64,000 nucleotides of DNA. Origin: Hormiphora californensis. Lineage: Eukaryota; Ctenophora; Tentaculata; Cydippida; Pleurobrachiidae. The notes beneath the pieces are model-generated. The model had not been told where the DNA came from. It was given only the letters and a program-made list of their open reading frames with translations, and searched no databases. How positions within the stretch are numbered: position 1 is the stretch's first letter; each line of letters opens with the position of its first letter. Positions 24,291 through 37,070 of this stretch are shown one piece after another. A program made the translations under genes and the position numbers. The stretch covers positions 4,232,553 to 4,296,552 of the forward strand of contig CM035361.1 in NCBI GenBank assembly GCA_020137815.1. Reading direction: 5' to 3'.

Positions 24291-25440
24291 TCTTTGCTTT
24301 CTTGCTTTCTTGCTTTCTTGCTTTGCTTTTTGCTTTTGCTTGCTTGTTCTTGCTTTCTTGCTTTGCTTTCTTGTCTTTGTCTTCTTCTTTCTTGCTTTTT
24401 CTTGCTTTCTTTTTTCTTGCTTTCTTGCTTTCTGCTTTCTTGCTTTCTTTTTTTTTGCTTTCTTGCTTTTTTGCTTTCTGGCTTTTTCTTGTTTTTCTTG
24501 CTTTCTTGCTTTCTTGCTTTTTTGTTTTCTTGTTTCTTGCTTTCTTGCTTTTTTGCTTTTCTGCTTTCTTGCTTTCTTGCTTTTTTTTTTTTCTTTCCTT
24601 GCTTTTTGCTTTCTTGTTTCTTGCTTTCTTTGCTTTCTTGCTTTCTTGCTTCTGTTTCTTGCTTTCTTGCTTTTGCTTTCTTGCTTTCTTTCTTGCTTTC
24701 TTCTTTCTTGCTTTCTTGCTTCTTGCTTTCTTGCTTCTTGCTTTCTTGCTTTCTTGCTTTCTTGCTTTCTTGCTTTCTTGCTTTCTTGCTTTCTTGCTTT
24801 CTTGCTTCTTGCTTTCTTGCTTCTTGCTTTCTTGCTTTCCTTGCTTTCTTGCTTTCTTGCTTTCTTGCTTTCTTGCTTTCTTGCTTTCTTGCTTTCTTGC
24901 TTTCTTGCTTTCCTTGCTTTCTGCTTTCTTGCTTTTCTTGCTTTCTTGCTTTCTTGCCTTTCTTGCTTTTTGCTTGCTTTCTTGCTTTCTTGCTTTCTTG
25001 CTTTCTTGCTTTGCTTTGCTTCTTGCTTCTTGCTTTCTTGCTTTCTTGCTTTCTTGCTTTCTTGCTTTCTTGCTTTCTTGCTTTCTTGCTTATCTTGCTT
25101 GCTTGCTTGCTTGCTTTGCTTGCTATGCTTGCTTGCTTGCTTGCTTGCCTTGCTTGCTTGCTTGCTTGCTTCTTGCTGCTTGCTTGCTTGCTTTCTTGCC
25201 TTGCTGCTTGCTTGTATTCTTGCTTGCTTGCTTGCTTGCTTGACTTTCTTGCTTTCTTGCTTTTGCTTCTTGCTTTCTTGCTTTCTTGCTTTTCTTGCTT
25301 TCTTGCTTTCTATGCTTTCTTGCTTTCTTGCTTTCTTGCTTTCTTGCTTTCTTGCCTTTCTTGCTTTCTTGGCTTGTCTTGCTTTCTTGCTTTCTTGCTT
25401 TATTGCTTGCTTTCTGAGCTTCTTGATTTCTTGCTTGCAT
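22843..25440. repeat. CTTGCTTT octamer array, degenerate
   Basis: An irregular CTTTCTTG/CTTG array with many single-base length errors, interrupted by T runs near 22860-22990. All three forward frames stay open because the octamer contains no stop in any phase. Confidence 0.95.
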
Positions 25441-25554
25441 TGCTTTCTTGATTGATTGATTGATTGATTGGTACAGCCCACACGTACGCCTCCCATTAGT
25501 AATACACACCTTCCTCCTATAGTACAACTCCCTTACAGTACGTTTCAACACACC

Positions 25555-25971
25555 GACTTGACCTGAGATTCCTGGAAATTCAGGATCTCCCCTTTGTAAA
25601 GACACGCGCAATGCGCCAAATTCCAAGAATTACGGGTCAAGTCGCTTGAAACGGACTTTACCAGCTCCGTAAAATTATTGGCAATAGTAAATTACAAATT
25701 ATATTGAGAACATGAGAATTATGTATGTGGCGGGAGTATGAGGAGAAGCCAGACGAAACCCACACACTCTCCCGTGCAGCAGTAGTAAGTAGGATTAACA
25801 CGGCTGCTTGCAGTCAGAATACGGTAATGGAAAACGGAGACACTGTATGAAGGCGCGCAACCGTGGCCAATCGTTCGCGTTAGTATACGTGCTGACAAAA
25901 AGTACTTTTAACAGATTGTTGACAAAAGTCCTTGCGCGTTACGCAAATTCCGCGCAGATTACTGTATTTTG
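25555..25971 (+). repeat. Array tail unit, first copy (with MITE E1 at 25799-25970)
   Basis: About 417 bp almost identical to 27318-27733. Begins with a small inverted repeat (GACTTGACCTG ... GGGTCAAGTC). It carries a MITE starting CACGGCTGCTTGCAGTCAG that is cut at its right side by the next octamer array. Confidence 0.85.
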
Positions 25972-27232
<1,261 letters not shown>

Positions 27233-27317
27233 TGGTCCCGACCCCCACGTACTCCTCCCATCTTCCTCCAACCCCTTCCTCCTCTCGTCACCTCCTTCCC
27301 GTCCGTTTCACTCACAC

Positions 27318-27733
27318 GACTTGACCTGAGATTCCTGGAAATTCAGGATCTCCCCTTTGTAAAGACACGCGCAATGCGCCAAATTCCAAGAATTACGGGT
27401 CAAGTCGCTTGAAACGGACTTTACCAGCTCCGTAAAATTATTGGCAATAGTAAATTACAAATTATATTGAGAACATGAGAATTATGTATGTGGCGGGAGT
27501 ATGAGAGAAGCCAGACGAAACCCACACACTCTCCCGTGCAGCAGTAGTAAGTAGGATTAACACGGCTGCTTGCAGTCAGAATACGGTAATGGAAAACGGA
27601 GACACTGTATGAAGGCGCGCAACCGTGGCCAATCGTTCGCGTTAGTATACGTGCTGACAAAAAGTACTTTTAACAGATTGTTGACAAAAGTCCTTGCGCG
27701 TTACGCAAATTCCGCGCAGATTACTGTATTTTG
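27318..27733 (+). repeat. Array tail unit, second copy
   Basis: Near-identical to 25555-25971, showing that array plus tail was duplicated in tandem. The corresponding copy B sequence (57100-57320) lacks the E-type MITE. Confidence 0.85.
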
Positions 27734-27764
27734 TATTACCGTATTCTGACTGCAAGCAGCACTG
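27561..27764. mobile_element. E-type MITE, complete copy E2
   Basis: Ends CACGGCTGCTTGCAG and CTGCAAGCAGCACTG are inverted, with a further GAATACGGTAA / TTACCGTATTC match. Copy B has no element at 57308-57318 (TACTAGAATTTAGG). Another copy, E3, lies at 49924-50115. Target-site length is unclear. Confidence 0.7.
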
Positions 27765-28101
27765 TTAGGAACATGTGAACACTAGATCAAGGGAATCCGG
27801 GGGGGGGGGGGGGGACCTCTTCCCTTATGAGGGGTGCACAAAATAGAGGTTTAGTTAGTTTAGTTAGTATTCGAACAGGACTAATCTTTGATTCAACAAT
27901 GATTGCTCGAGTGATATTTCTCAATATTTTCGCTGGAAGGGATTGACAAGATAAAGAAAGATGCCCTTTTCAGATCATGTCCTTTGTATCATGAATCATA
28001 TGTAAATTGTCTGATTCTCGCACAAATGCCGACGCAAGAATTGCCGTAAATGCCGCTATTATTATTTTGGAGCCCCATAGTGGTTAGTGATCCGAACAAA
28101 A

Positions 28102-28378
28102 GGGTCACCACACACCAAAGTTAAAATTAAAATTAAAATTTTGATTTTAAACCCGCACACACCAGCGGCCGTTAAAATTTCTCTCCCCCATTCTAAAAGT
28201 AACAATCTCGTGCGCGATTTTAACGGCGTGTTAAAATTTTGTCATCCAACGCGACCGTCAAAATCGTGTGTGAGATTGTTACTTTTAGAATGGGGAGAGA
28301 ATTTTTAACGGCCGCTGGTGTGTGCGGGTTTAAAATCAAAATTTTAATTTTAATTTTAACTTTGGTGTGTGGTGACCC
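28102..28378. mobile_element. 277-bp foldback MITE with 3-bp target duplication
   Basis: Almost a perfect palindrome with ends GGGTCACCACACACC. AAA flanks both sides. The paralogous site 58226-58232 reads uninterrupted (GAACAAAAGATTG). PIF/Harbinger-like by end and duplication length. Confidence 0.8.
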
Positions 28379-28394
28379 AAAGATTGTTATTTTG

Positions 28395-30090
28395 GGGTAG
28401 GCGGTAAATGTTAACCAGATCTGAGAGAAAACGTACGTGCAAAACCACGTTTTTGTCCATAACTCAGTCATTTCTTGACCAATTTGCAAAATCTTGGGCG
28501 CGTTGGAAAAAGGACATTGAGCTCTTTCAAATAAGCCCAATAAAACTAAAATCGGCGCAAAATGCGGCGTCATGGCGCAAAATGCGCGTTTTCGCCACCA
28601 CGCCGCGCAATTTGCGCCAATTTTCATTAGGATCCATCGCATCCTATTCTCGCTCCGCGAATAATAGGATCCCGGCCCGTTGAGAGCAAGAACTCACGTG
28701 CGCGCGATATAAAGCACGTTTTCAGCAGATCGCGCGTGATAGACCGTTTTTGGAGACCTTTTTAGCTGACCTAGCACTACTAAAAGGTCAATTATGGCCT
28801 CATTTCGCATCGTGATGAATCGGCGGGTATTTTCCCATACTCACAAGGCCATGACGATTCCCCCAGTACCCGCAGATTGTCCCAGGACCGAGTAGGAGCT
28901 TGCAGCCAGGTCTTTAAAGAATTGCTCATGTTTAGCGTCAATTTTGACCCACTATTTCTCAAATGCTGATACTCGCGGGTATTTTCCGTAAAATTAGAGA
29001 CGATTATCTGCCAGTAGCAACAAACGAGATGCAAATCGGTTCAGTAGTTCCTTGCAGCCAGGTCTTTGAAAAAGTTTGCTCTAAAATCAATAACGGGCCG
29101 GAGGCCTAGATGTGAGATCGATCTCGGTCGCTGCGCGACCTCGATCTCACTCAGGCATCAATGTGGCCAGAGGGAAACAGAGATATGGACCAATCAAACA
29201 GCCAGACCTGCCGGAGATGGGGCGGGACAGCTAGTTGTGGAGCAGGGGACAATTGGACCCCAAGTAGTTCCTGGACAACCGGGAACTAACCAGGAACCGA
29301 CCGAAACAAGTAAACAACCAATCAGAACTCGTTATTTAGGTCACGTGACTGGTTATCAGCCAATCAGGGACCAGTATTTCCTGATTCGGTCGGTTCCTGG
29401 AACTAACCAACCTGATGGCACCGGCAGAGCGGATGGTGCGGACTCCTGCCGGACTTTGGATCTACGGACCCCGGTAAGAAATTAGAGAAATTTGAAGAGG
29501 ACGGAAGGAATCACAGAGAGGGAAAAAGAAAAGAGCGAGGGTAATAAGACGCCTAGGTAGTTCGTAAAATCTCATGACCTATTTCTTAATAGGACCCCCC
29601 CCCCGCCGCCATGAGATTCATATCACCATCATATCGGGGAACGGACTCGGAGTATGACCATGACCCAGCTTCTACCCGACCAACCAGGACTACCAACAGC
29701 AGCCGCCCTTGTCCACCTATCTGAGGGGGCGACGGCGTTCCCCGAGCCCCTCCTACAGGGTAAAAAGAAGAACCGACACGAGCATTACCCTGCAAAAAAT
29801 ATAAATACAAACTAAAATATAATACTAATTGAATCGAGAGAATAAGACGATCCTGGCCAATTTTTACAACCTTTGAATTTTTAATGTTTTTTATTCTTTT
29901 AATCAACATCCCCAGTGTAAACTCTAACGTTTCCTGTCTTATGTACCGTCTCTGCCTCGTCCAAAGATAGAGAGAGGTAGTCGAGGGGAAGGGATGCGAT
30001 ATCACCATCATCTGTCGGGTGCCACAGACCCCATCTGAACATACTGTCGAATCAAATCGGGTTCTGATACCGCAGACCCCATCTCGCCAC
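28395..30090. other. No gene; dispersed repeats
   Basis: 28400-28640 is a partial family-D repeat. 29108-29149 is a short hairpin (GATCGATCTCGG). 29308-29400 is a CCAAT-containing block repeated at 41401-41492. 30009-30095 has two units of a CAGACCCCATCT..TGTCGAATCAAAT repeat, also seen near 35590. Confidence 0.5.
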
Positions 30091-30091
30091 A

Positions 30092-31235
30092 TTGTCGAAT
30101 CAAATCAAGCAAGGAAAGTACTTCACGGATTTAATCACCGATAACCAATTAGTCATCCTGAACGGCCGAACTTTGGGTGACCTAACAGGAGCCTTTACTA
30201 GTATTCAGAGACAGGGCTGCTCCGTAGTTGACTATGTTGCTACGTCGCGTGAGCTCTTCCAATCCGTTGAGCACATGAAAGTAGGCAGCCTCCTCCCCAC
30301 CTCGGACCATCGTCCTCTTACTACCCTTTTAAGATGTTCGTTTCAAGCCAACTCTATAGGAAGCATGGAACGCTCTTACAATAAGGCCCCCAGTAGGTTT
30401 ATTATTACAACCACGGGAAAATCTCTTTTCCGAAATCTTCAGAAAGAGTCTGATACTGCACTCACAGATATCACCAACAAACTAGCGGACCCCTCTGATC
30501 CTGTTCTAGCATACACGGGGATGGTAAACCACCTCCGCAGACTCTGCAACACTTCATTCAAGGTATCAAACCCAGGATCTAAAAAAGCCCACTCTACTCA
30601 ACCGTGGCACAATCGGAACATCAAGGAGGCGAGGAAACTACTAGGAAAAGCAACTTCTCTTACGGACTCATTCCCAGATAAGGCAGGTACAAAAAACTCA
30701 TCAGAAATTCAAAGACTCGATACACATCGAAACTCAACAAAGACATCGAGGATGGAAAAATTCTTAACTGGCAAGGGTTTCACAAGGTAAAGAAACTTAA
30801 GACCCACAGTGAGCAGTTTAATACAGTAGATATGGAGAACTTTGAATCCTTCTTCACAAATCTATACTCCGATACCCATGCATCTTTAACAGTTGAGGAG
30901 AAAAACACTATGCTCCAAGAAGCCGATGAAATCAACCAACACAACTCCAGAAACCAAGATGAAGCTGCCCTTGCTCTTAACACTGATATCTCCATACAAG
31001 AAATATCAGGTTGCATTCGAAGCCTCAAATGTGGAAAAGCTGCTGGAGATGACATGTTCTCCAATGACATTCTGAAGATCCTTGATGAACGACACGTCGA
31101 CATACTTACCGAAATACTCAACAACTGTTTCAGGACTGGAACTTATCCCTGGACGAATAGCATCATCACACCCTTACACAAAAAAGGTCCACGTGGAGAC
31201 CCCGACAATTATCAGAACATCTTCCTCAATCTTCA
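30092..31235 (+). mobile_element. LINE (non-LTR retrotransposon) fragment: endonuclease end plus RT start
   Basis: 30092-30690 matches the C-terminal part of an AP-type endonuclease (NQLVILNGRT, CSVVDYVATS, SDHRP) and a linker. The frame shifts at an A run near 30689-30695, then continues to 31230 with the reverse-transcriptase N-terminal motifs (IRSLKCGKAAGDD, ITPLHKKGPRGDPDNY). Similarity stops after DNYQ. The endonuclease N-terminus and RT catalytic motif are absent, so it is dead. It is CR1/I-like in style; the clade was not determined. Confidence 0.85.
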
Positions 31236-31832
31236 TAACTACACCCCGCGGATCGCAGGCCTGGTGGCGTGTTTTACTCACGCCATCATTTAAACTCGCG
31301 AAAAATTTACTAAAGGACATAAACCGGCTTAGCTGCCTCACACCACTTAGAACAAACTCCACTACACTCCGGCCTTGTAATCTGAATAATTATTTATTAC
31401 TGTGTATATTCCCAGAATCTGGAGCACCAACCTGACACCCTCTGTCCTTGGATGTCGACAGGTTGATGCTCCAACATTCTTACGCACCGGGAAACCCGTG
31501 CAGAATTATTTTAAAACCGTGTCAAAACCGTGTCAATCGGGGTATGGTGCCGCAATACAGGTCATCATTGCATCTAGAACCAATTATTCACTCCATATAA
31601 TCCAACATACACTATCATCCAAACTCCAAATATTGGGAGAGGAGAAAGGGTGCGAGGATAAATCCCGAGAACATCATTGGTATAAGTGTATTCGCAATCC
31701 GTTTCGCTGTCTATAATCTTAACTGACTGCTCCTGCCCGCTAATATTAACCACTTCTGTGACCTGTGAGAGAGAGAGTCGAGAGAAAGAAGAGAGAGGAG
31801 AGAAAAAAGAGAGACTGAGACAGAAATATCAC
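31236..31832. other. No gene recognised
   Basis: Sequence after the LINE fragment; a short GA-rich tract at 31768-31823. No features supported. Confidence 0.4.
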
Positions 31833-32256
31833 CTCTTTACTGCAATTCCGTGTGTAATCTTGACACGTAGTATATATATCCACACAATCAATTCGGCACT
31901 CCATCAAAATGTTGGCTCCCTCGTATTTGAACTCTGTTTTACAAAAGCCCATCGTGATATTACATCCATCTCGTAAAGCTCCAACAGACGGAATGCACTC
32001 TGCTACCACCTAGGTATGGAATAGCTGGTTACCTAGTTGGTTACCATCGTTACCTAGTTGGTTACCATAGATACCATGGTTACCAAAAAACATCATAGTA
32101 TCCATGGGAACCATCAAACACTACTCACCTCAGGTGCATTTCCAGTAGCTTTAAGTTTCGGGATGTAATTTGTATTTGTTAGAATGCAACCATCGTAGTC
32201 TTCACTGCATTCTACTGTCGGATCCCCGGCGCTCTTTGTACATTTCCTTACGTAAG
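31833..32256 (-). CDS. Cys-rich secreted/Ly6-uPAR-like protein, two internal exons
   Basis: Exon 32256-32129 reads KCTKSAGDPTVECSEDYDGC and ends at a strong donor, CCTGAG|GTGAGT (phase 0). Exon 32009-31833 starts after ACCTAG in phase 0 and reads AECIPSVGALRDGC...ECRIDC...CQDYTRNCSKE, with a weaker donor (GTGATA). Spacing of cysteines (KC-x-K...VEC...GC, then EC-x-P...GC...C..C) recalls a three-finger Ly6/uPAR domain, but the count is not decisive. Signal-peptide and final exons were not found. Upstream sequence is occupied by mobile elements, one of which (32703-34180) may sit inside this gene. Confidence 0.5.
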
Positions 32257-32316
32257 CTAGTGTAGAGAGACAGACATTTTAGAGTACATGTGTCTAATTT
32301 AAGCGTTCAACAACTA

Positions 32317-32488
32317 CAGTCGGACCCCGATTTACCGGGATGCTCGGGGGAAAGGGTTCTGCCCGGTAAATCGGGGTGCCCGGTACATCGGGGTCAAATA
32401 CCGTTATTTTCCAATATCGGGGGAAGTTTATCCTCCCGGTAAATCGGGGTTCCGGTAAATCGGGGCCCGGTAAATCGGGGTCCGACTG
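32317..32488. mobile_element. Pogo-like MITE, copy 1 (CCGGTAAATC type)
   Basis: Termini CAGTCGGACCCCGATTT and its complement, flanked by TA on both sides (Tc1/mariner/pogo hallmark). The interior repeats CCGGTAAATCGGGGT, complementary to GATTTACCGG next to the left end. Confidence 0.85.
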
Positions 32489-32702
32489 TATTAAAATTCC
32501 TGGGAATTATGTTAGTGCACTAATTCCCGGGGACATGTTCCCTTTGTTTTGGTGAAACCCATTTTATTTGGGGCCCGCGAAAGGGAGTCTAGCTATAGGC
32601 GATGTTCCTGCTGCAAAATTTAGTTACGGTTCAAAGATGGATTTAACATGTTTCTGTAACATGCACCGCTAACATATGATAACACTTACATTCACAATCT
32701 CC

Positions 32703-34180
32703 GGTAGTATGGTAGTTAAGGTCGTGCGCACTTTTTGGCGCCATTTGGCGCCAAATTGGCGCCATTTTGGCGCCACGTGGCGCCACGTGGCGATATTTTA
32801 GCGCCAAATGGCGCCAAAATTTGGCGACTGCGCACAACCGCCAATTTGGCGCCAAAATGGCGCCAAGTTGGCGATTTTTTGGCGCCACGTGGCGCCAAGT
32901 GGCGCCACGTGGCGATTGTAAATCGCCAAGTGTTGGCGGTATTTGGCGGTACCGCCACGTGGCGATGCGAATTTGTCTGAATAAACTGTGTCCATCGCCA
33001 AGTGGCGCCAAATTGGCGCCATGTACTTTTCACTCTTGGCGCCAAATTGGCGCCAAATTGGCGCCACTTGGCGAGTGGGAACGTTCAGAAGCGGAAATTA
33101 ACCACCTCTTTGGCACAATCTTGGCGCCAAATTGGCGCTGCTTGGCGATAAGCGCCAATTTGGCGCCAAATGGCGCTACTTGGCGCCAATTTAGCGCCAA
33201 ATTGGCGATTGGATACAAATCGCCAACTTAGCGCCAAATTGGCGCTAATTTGGCGATTGGCGCCAATTTAGCGCCAATTTGGCGCCAAATGGCGCTACTT
33301 GGCGCCAATTTAGCGCCAAATTGGCGATTGGATACAAATCGCCAACTTAGCGCTAAATTGGCGATTTGTATCCAATCGCCAATTTGGCGCTAAATTGGCG
33401 CCAAGTAGCGCCATTTGGCGCCAAATTGGCGCTAAATTGGCGCCAATCGCCAAATTGGAGCCAAATTGGCGCTAAGTTGGCGATTTGTATCCAATCGCCA
33501 ATTTGGCGCTAAATTGGCGCCAAGCAGCGCCATTTGGCGCCAAATTGGCGCTAATTTGGCGCCAATCGCCATTTTGGCGCTAAGTTGGCGGCAATCGCCA
33601 AGCAGCGCTAAGTTGGCGATTTGTGTCCAATCGCCAATTTGGCGCCAAATTGGCGCCAAGCAGCGCCATTTGGCGCTAAGTTGGCGGCAATCGCCAAGCA
33701 GCGCCAATTTGGCGCTAAGTTGGCGATTTGTATCTAATCGCCAATTTAGCGCCAAATTGGCGCCACTTGGCGCCATTTGGCGCCACTTGGCGATAGGAAT
33801 TCCTCTGATGGACGTTATGAATATTTGGAATTTTAGGTAATATCGCCAATTTGGCGCCAATTTGGCGCCACTTGGCGATGGACACAGTTTATTCAGACAA
33901 ATTCGCATCGCCACGTGGCGGTACCGCCAAATACCGCCAACACTTGGCGATTTACAATCGCCACGTGGCGCCACTTGGCGCCACGTGGCGCCATTTGGCG
34001 CCAAAAAATCGCCAACTTGGCGCCATTTTGGCGCCAAATTGGCGGTTGTGCGCAGTCGCCAAATTTTGGCGCCATTTGGCGCTAAAATATCGCCACGTGG
34101 CGCCACGTGGCGCCAAAATGGCGCCAATTTGGCGCCAAATGGCGCCAAAAAGTGCGCACGACCTTAACTACCATACTACC
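32703..34180. mobile_element. 1,478-bp foldback made of GGCGCC palindromes
   Basis: Outer ends GGTAGTATGGTAGTTAAGG and complement. Flanked by the 8-bp direct repeat CAATCTCC (32695-32702, 34181-34188). The outer arms (32703 to about 33060 and about 33845 to 34180) are near-perfect complements. The centre is a mosaic of AATTGGCGCCAAATTGGCG-type palindromes. The many open frames on both strands come from the missing stops in this motif and do not resemble proteins. Confidence 0.85.
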
Positions 34181-34397
34181 CAATCTCCTGTGTAAGTTGT
34201 ATGCGCAGTCAGATTACTGCTTCTCGTATCGGCATTATCGCATTTGAAGGTCAGATTATCGCAACCAATTCTTATGCCGCTGCAAGGAATTTAGGTGACT
34301 GAATTATTTGCTACGCTTCAGTCAAACAAAAGCTTACCATAACCTCAAATTACCGTGCAGCCCATTCCAAGGAGTCAGGACCCAGATGATTCTAATA

Positions 34398-34567
34398 CAG
34401 TCGGACCCGATTTAGTGGCATCCTCGGGGGAAAGGGGTTTGTCCACCAAATCGGGGTGTCCACTAAATCCGGGTCAAATAATGTTAATTTCCTATATCGG
34501 GGGAAAAATCCTGCCACTAAATCGGGGTGCCACTAAATCGGGGTGCCACTAAATCGGGGTCCGACTG
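34398..34567. mobile_element. Pogo-like MITE, copy 2 (CCACTAAATC type)
   Basis: Same ends as copy 1, TA flanks at 34396-34397 and 34568-34569. Internal repeats read CCACTAAATCGGGGT, complementary to its own GATTTAGTGG. Confidence 0.85.
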
Positions 34568-34569
34568 TA

Positions 34570-35689
34570 TATCGAAAGACGAACTGGTTACGTAGATATA
34601 GAGATGAAGGAAGAACTCATTTGTCATGATTTAACCCGCCCGAAACACAGTCTAGCCAGGCAAGAACTCATGCATGATCATGAAAACTCACGTATTATTT
34701 TCTCTGGTCGCTTGGTATTCTGGATATGCCCTAACTCCGAGAGGGGAGCACTCAAGTAGCCTGCAAAGAGAAATGGGATTGCAGATGCTATATAGAGGTG
34801 CTATATTTTTTCCCTGCCCGGGTGATTGCCGAAGGCATTCACCCGGGATGATGTTTTTAGCACGCACGTGCTAAAAAGATCATTCAGGGTTTAGAAATCA
34901 GCAGATTGTGTAGTTAACTAAAATGTCCGTCTGTCCGTCTGTCCACCGTTACACATAGCAACAAAGTCTGCTCCTTCATAAATCTTTCAACTCACACTTT
35001 GTTGATGCAACAAAGGAAATGATTAATACGCATTGTGGCGCGCAATTACTCACTCGTATCACTTCCTACTTTCACCTGAAATCACTTTGGGTACCCTACA
35101 GCCGTACCATGACGTGGTAGCAAGTCTTCCAAGCATGAAACTACTATCACACAACAATTGCAAGTGACTGGTGCTAAGATGACTGAGGCCTGAGGGTAAA
35201 GGTGAAGCGCTTGGTCACCAACTAGGGTCTCCTAAGCAACTGTCTTAGTTATCATAGCAACTGCCTTGGTTACCATAGCAACCACCCTGGTTACCATAGC
35301 AACTAACATCGTATCAGCCAAAAAGTGCAAAATTCATCGGAAAATCTGAATTTGAAGCTCATTCATCAATTGTACACCCATCTGGGGCAGGGAAACACCG
35401 CATTATGAATACATAATGCAATAATTCTTGTTTTTCGATAGGAGGAACAAAATCCCTTCAAGTTGACAGCTCGTGTAGGTAACATGGCTGTCAGGCCAAT
35501 CCTCTATTCTCTAACGGCAATAATTCTTGCACGCTCCTCAATGGGAATATAGGATCAGACCAATGCTCAGAGCTTGCAACTGTGTGGCGCCGCCGACCCC
35601 ATCTAACCACACTGTCGAGAATCAAACCGGGGTCTGGCGCCGCCGGACCTTTTGTGTTCGCGCCAAGACCGGACAGAACAGTACCATTA
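34570..35689. other. No gene; short hairpins and X-box-like sites
   Basis: 34820-34875 has two small hairpins (GCCCGGGTGATTGCC..GGCATTCACCCGGG; TTTTTAGCACG..CGTGCTAAAAA). The GAATGCC hairpin family recurs near 17720, 50220 and 62975. Nothing coding is recognised. Confidence 0.4.
35248..35303. promoter_or_regulatory. Three X-box-like (RFX) motifs at 21-bp spacing
   Basis: GTTATCATAGCAAC (35248-35261), GTTACCATAGCAAC (35269-35282) and GTTACCATAGCAAC (35290-35303) match the RFX consensus GTNRCC..RGYAAC, the first imperfectly. The regular spacing shows tandem duplication. Function is inferred from motif only. Confidence 0.3.
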
Positions 35690-35823
35690 TACCTGTTCCA
35701 GGAGATCCAGGGGGAATACTTTGCAGTAAGGTGGTAAACCTCATTTAAGGGCCGCATTTCTCCACCATCATACGATCCTGCACTCACAGCCGCGATGAAC
35801 ACCAAAACAAGAAGGAACCGCAT
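35690..35823 (-). CDS. Signal-peptide exon of an unidentified secreted protein
   Basis: ATG at 35823 opens MRFLLVLVFIAAVSAGSYD, a clear signal peptide, and continues through LNEVYHLTAKYSPWISWN. A GT donor is plausible at AACAG|GTATAAT, near 35692. Sequence beyond it falls into a dispersed GGCGCCGCCG-containing repeat, so the longer open frame to 35491 is unlikely to be real. Downstream exons were not found within the window. Confidence 0.4.
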
Positions 35824-36189
35824 ACTAGAAATTTAATCAGTGAGAAAACAGTACTGTTTCAATGTGTGTGTCTACAGCATCAACCAAATTATCCAAACGG
35901 AAATACAAAATTATCTCTGTCATTTTCTCTGTCGCCTGGGGGGATTTGCGTGTAGAAATCATTAGTAATGCCAATCAAACGCATCATTTAGCGAGGGAAA
36001 GTATATTTTAGGCCAATTTTTGCGTTTTTCAATTAGCAAAAGTTTTCCAGACTTATACTAAGCGGTATCTACACCTCCATAATTACCACCTTTTAGCATG
36101 TAATGGGAGAAGTTTCATAGAAAACAGAGGAGGTGAGAGTCAGAGTGTGCTTACCGACTCTAATGATTAAGTCACGTAGCTGTGATAAT

Positions 36190-37070
36190 GGTATATATAT
36201 ATCACTAGAAAGCCCATTGAAATCCCAGGACAGCCCCCCCCCACCCGTCTCTATCCCCCCTCTTACTCTTCGTCTCTCCATGTCGGGGTAAAGAATACGG
36301 AGGTTGGTAGTGGTGATAAACATCAAGGGAAATTCCGCTGAATAACATGTAGAAATTAGAATCAGGTGATAAAGATCCGTAGAATTGTAGCTGTGTAGAG
36401 AATCAACGGGGTACGCGGTAGGTAGAAAAGCTTTAGCAATCATGGCGGCCTCAGCAGTAGATCCCAAAACACCAACAACAACCACAGGAACACGAAACAA
36501 ACAACCAACAACATGCACGTGCAGTATCCCCCCTCCAATACCCCTTCCAAGCCACCTCCTTGGCAACCCCCACCATTTGCACGTGGGATACTCCATCACC
36601 CTCCTCACGACGTTCATTTGCCCATTGAAGTCCTACGATAGCCCCCCCCCCCCCACCCGTCCCCATGTTTCTCTCCCCTCTTACTCTTTGTCTCTCCATG
36701 TCGGGGTAAAGAATACAGAGGTTGGTAGTTGTAGAGCGCTGGTGATAAACATCATGGGAAATCCCGCTGAATAACATGTAGAATCAGGTGATAAAGATCC
36801 GTAGAATTGTAGCTGTGTAGAGAATCAACGGGGTACGTAGGTAGAAAGGCTTTAGCAATCATGGGGGCAGCAGCAGTAGATCCTAAAACACCAACAACAA
36901 CAACCACAGGAACACGCAACAAACAACCAAAAACATGCACGTGCAGTATCCCCCTCCAATACCCCTCCCAAGCCACCTCCTTGGCAACCCCCTCTATTTG
37001 CACGTGTGGATAGGTCATCATACTCCTCACCACGCCACGCATTTGTACTTTATAATAGAGACTAGAGAGC
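36190..37070 (-). repeat. Dispersed repeat R, two inverted copies
   Basis: Two adjacent copies (about 36190-36600 and 36601-37070) of the family at 8603 and 9961, in opposite orientation, each with a C run and an ACACGCAACAAACAACC-type block. The right edge is ACTTTATAATAGAGACTAG. Confidence 0.7.

Noticed and set aside
30832-31293. Active LINE reverse transcriptase
   Set aside because: Only the N-terminal RT motifs are present; the catalytic region is missing and a frameshift lies upstream.
32643-34195. Trp/Arg/Ala-rich open frames on both strands in the GGCGCC element
   Set aside because: The TTGGCGCCAA motif lacks stops in several frames; frames mirror each other across the palindrome.
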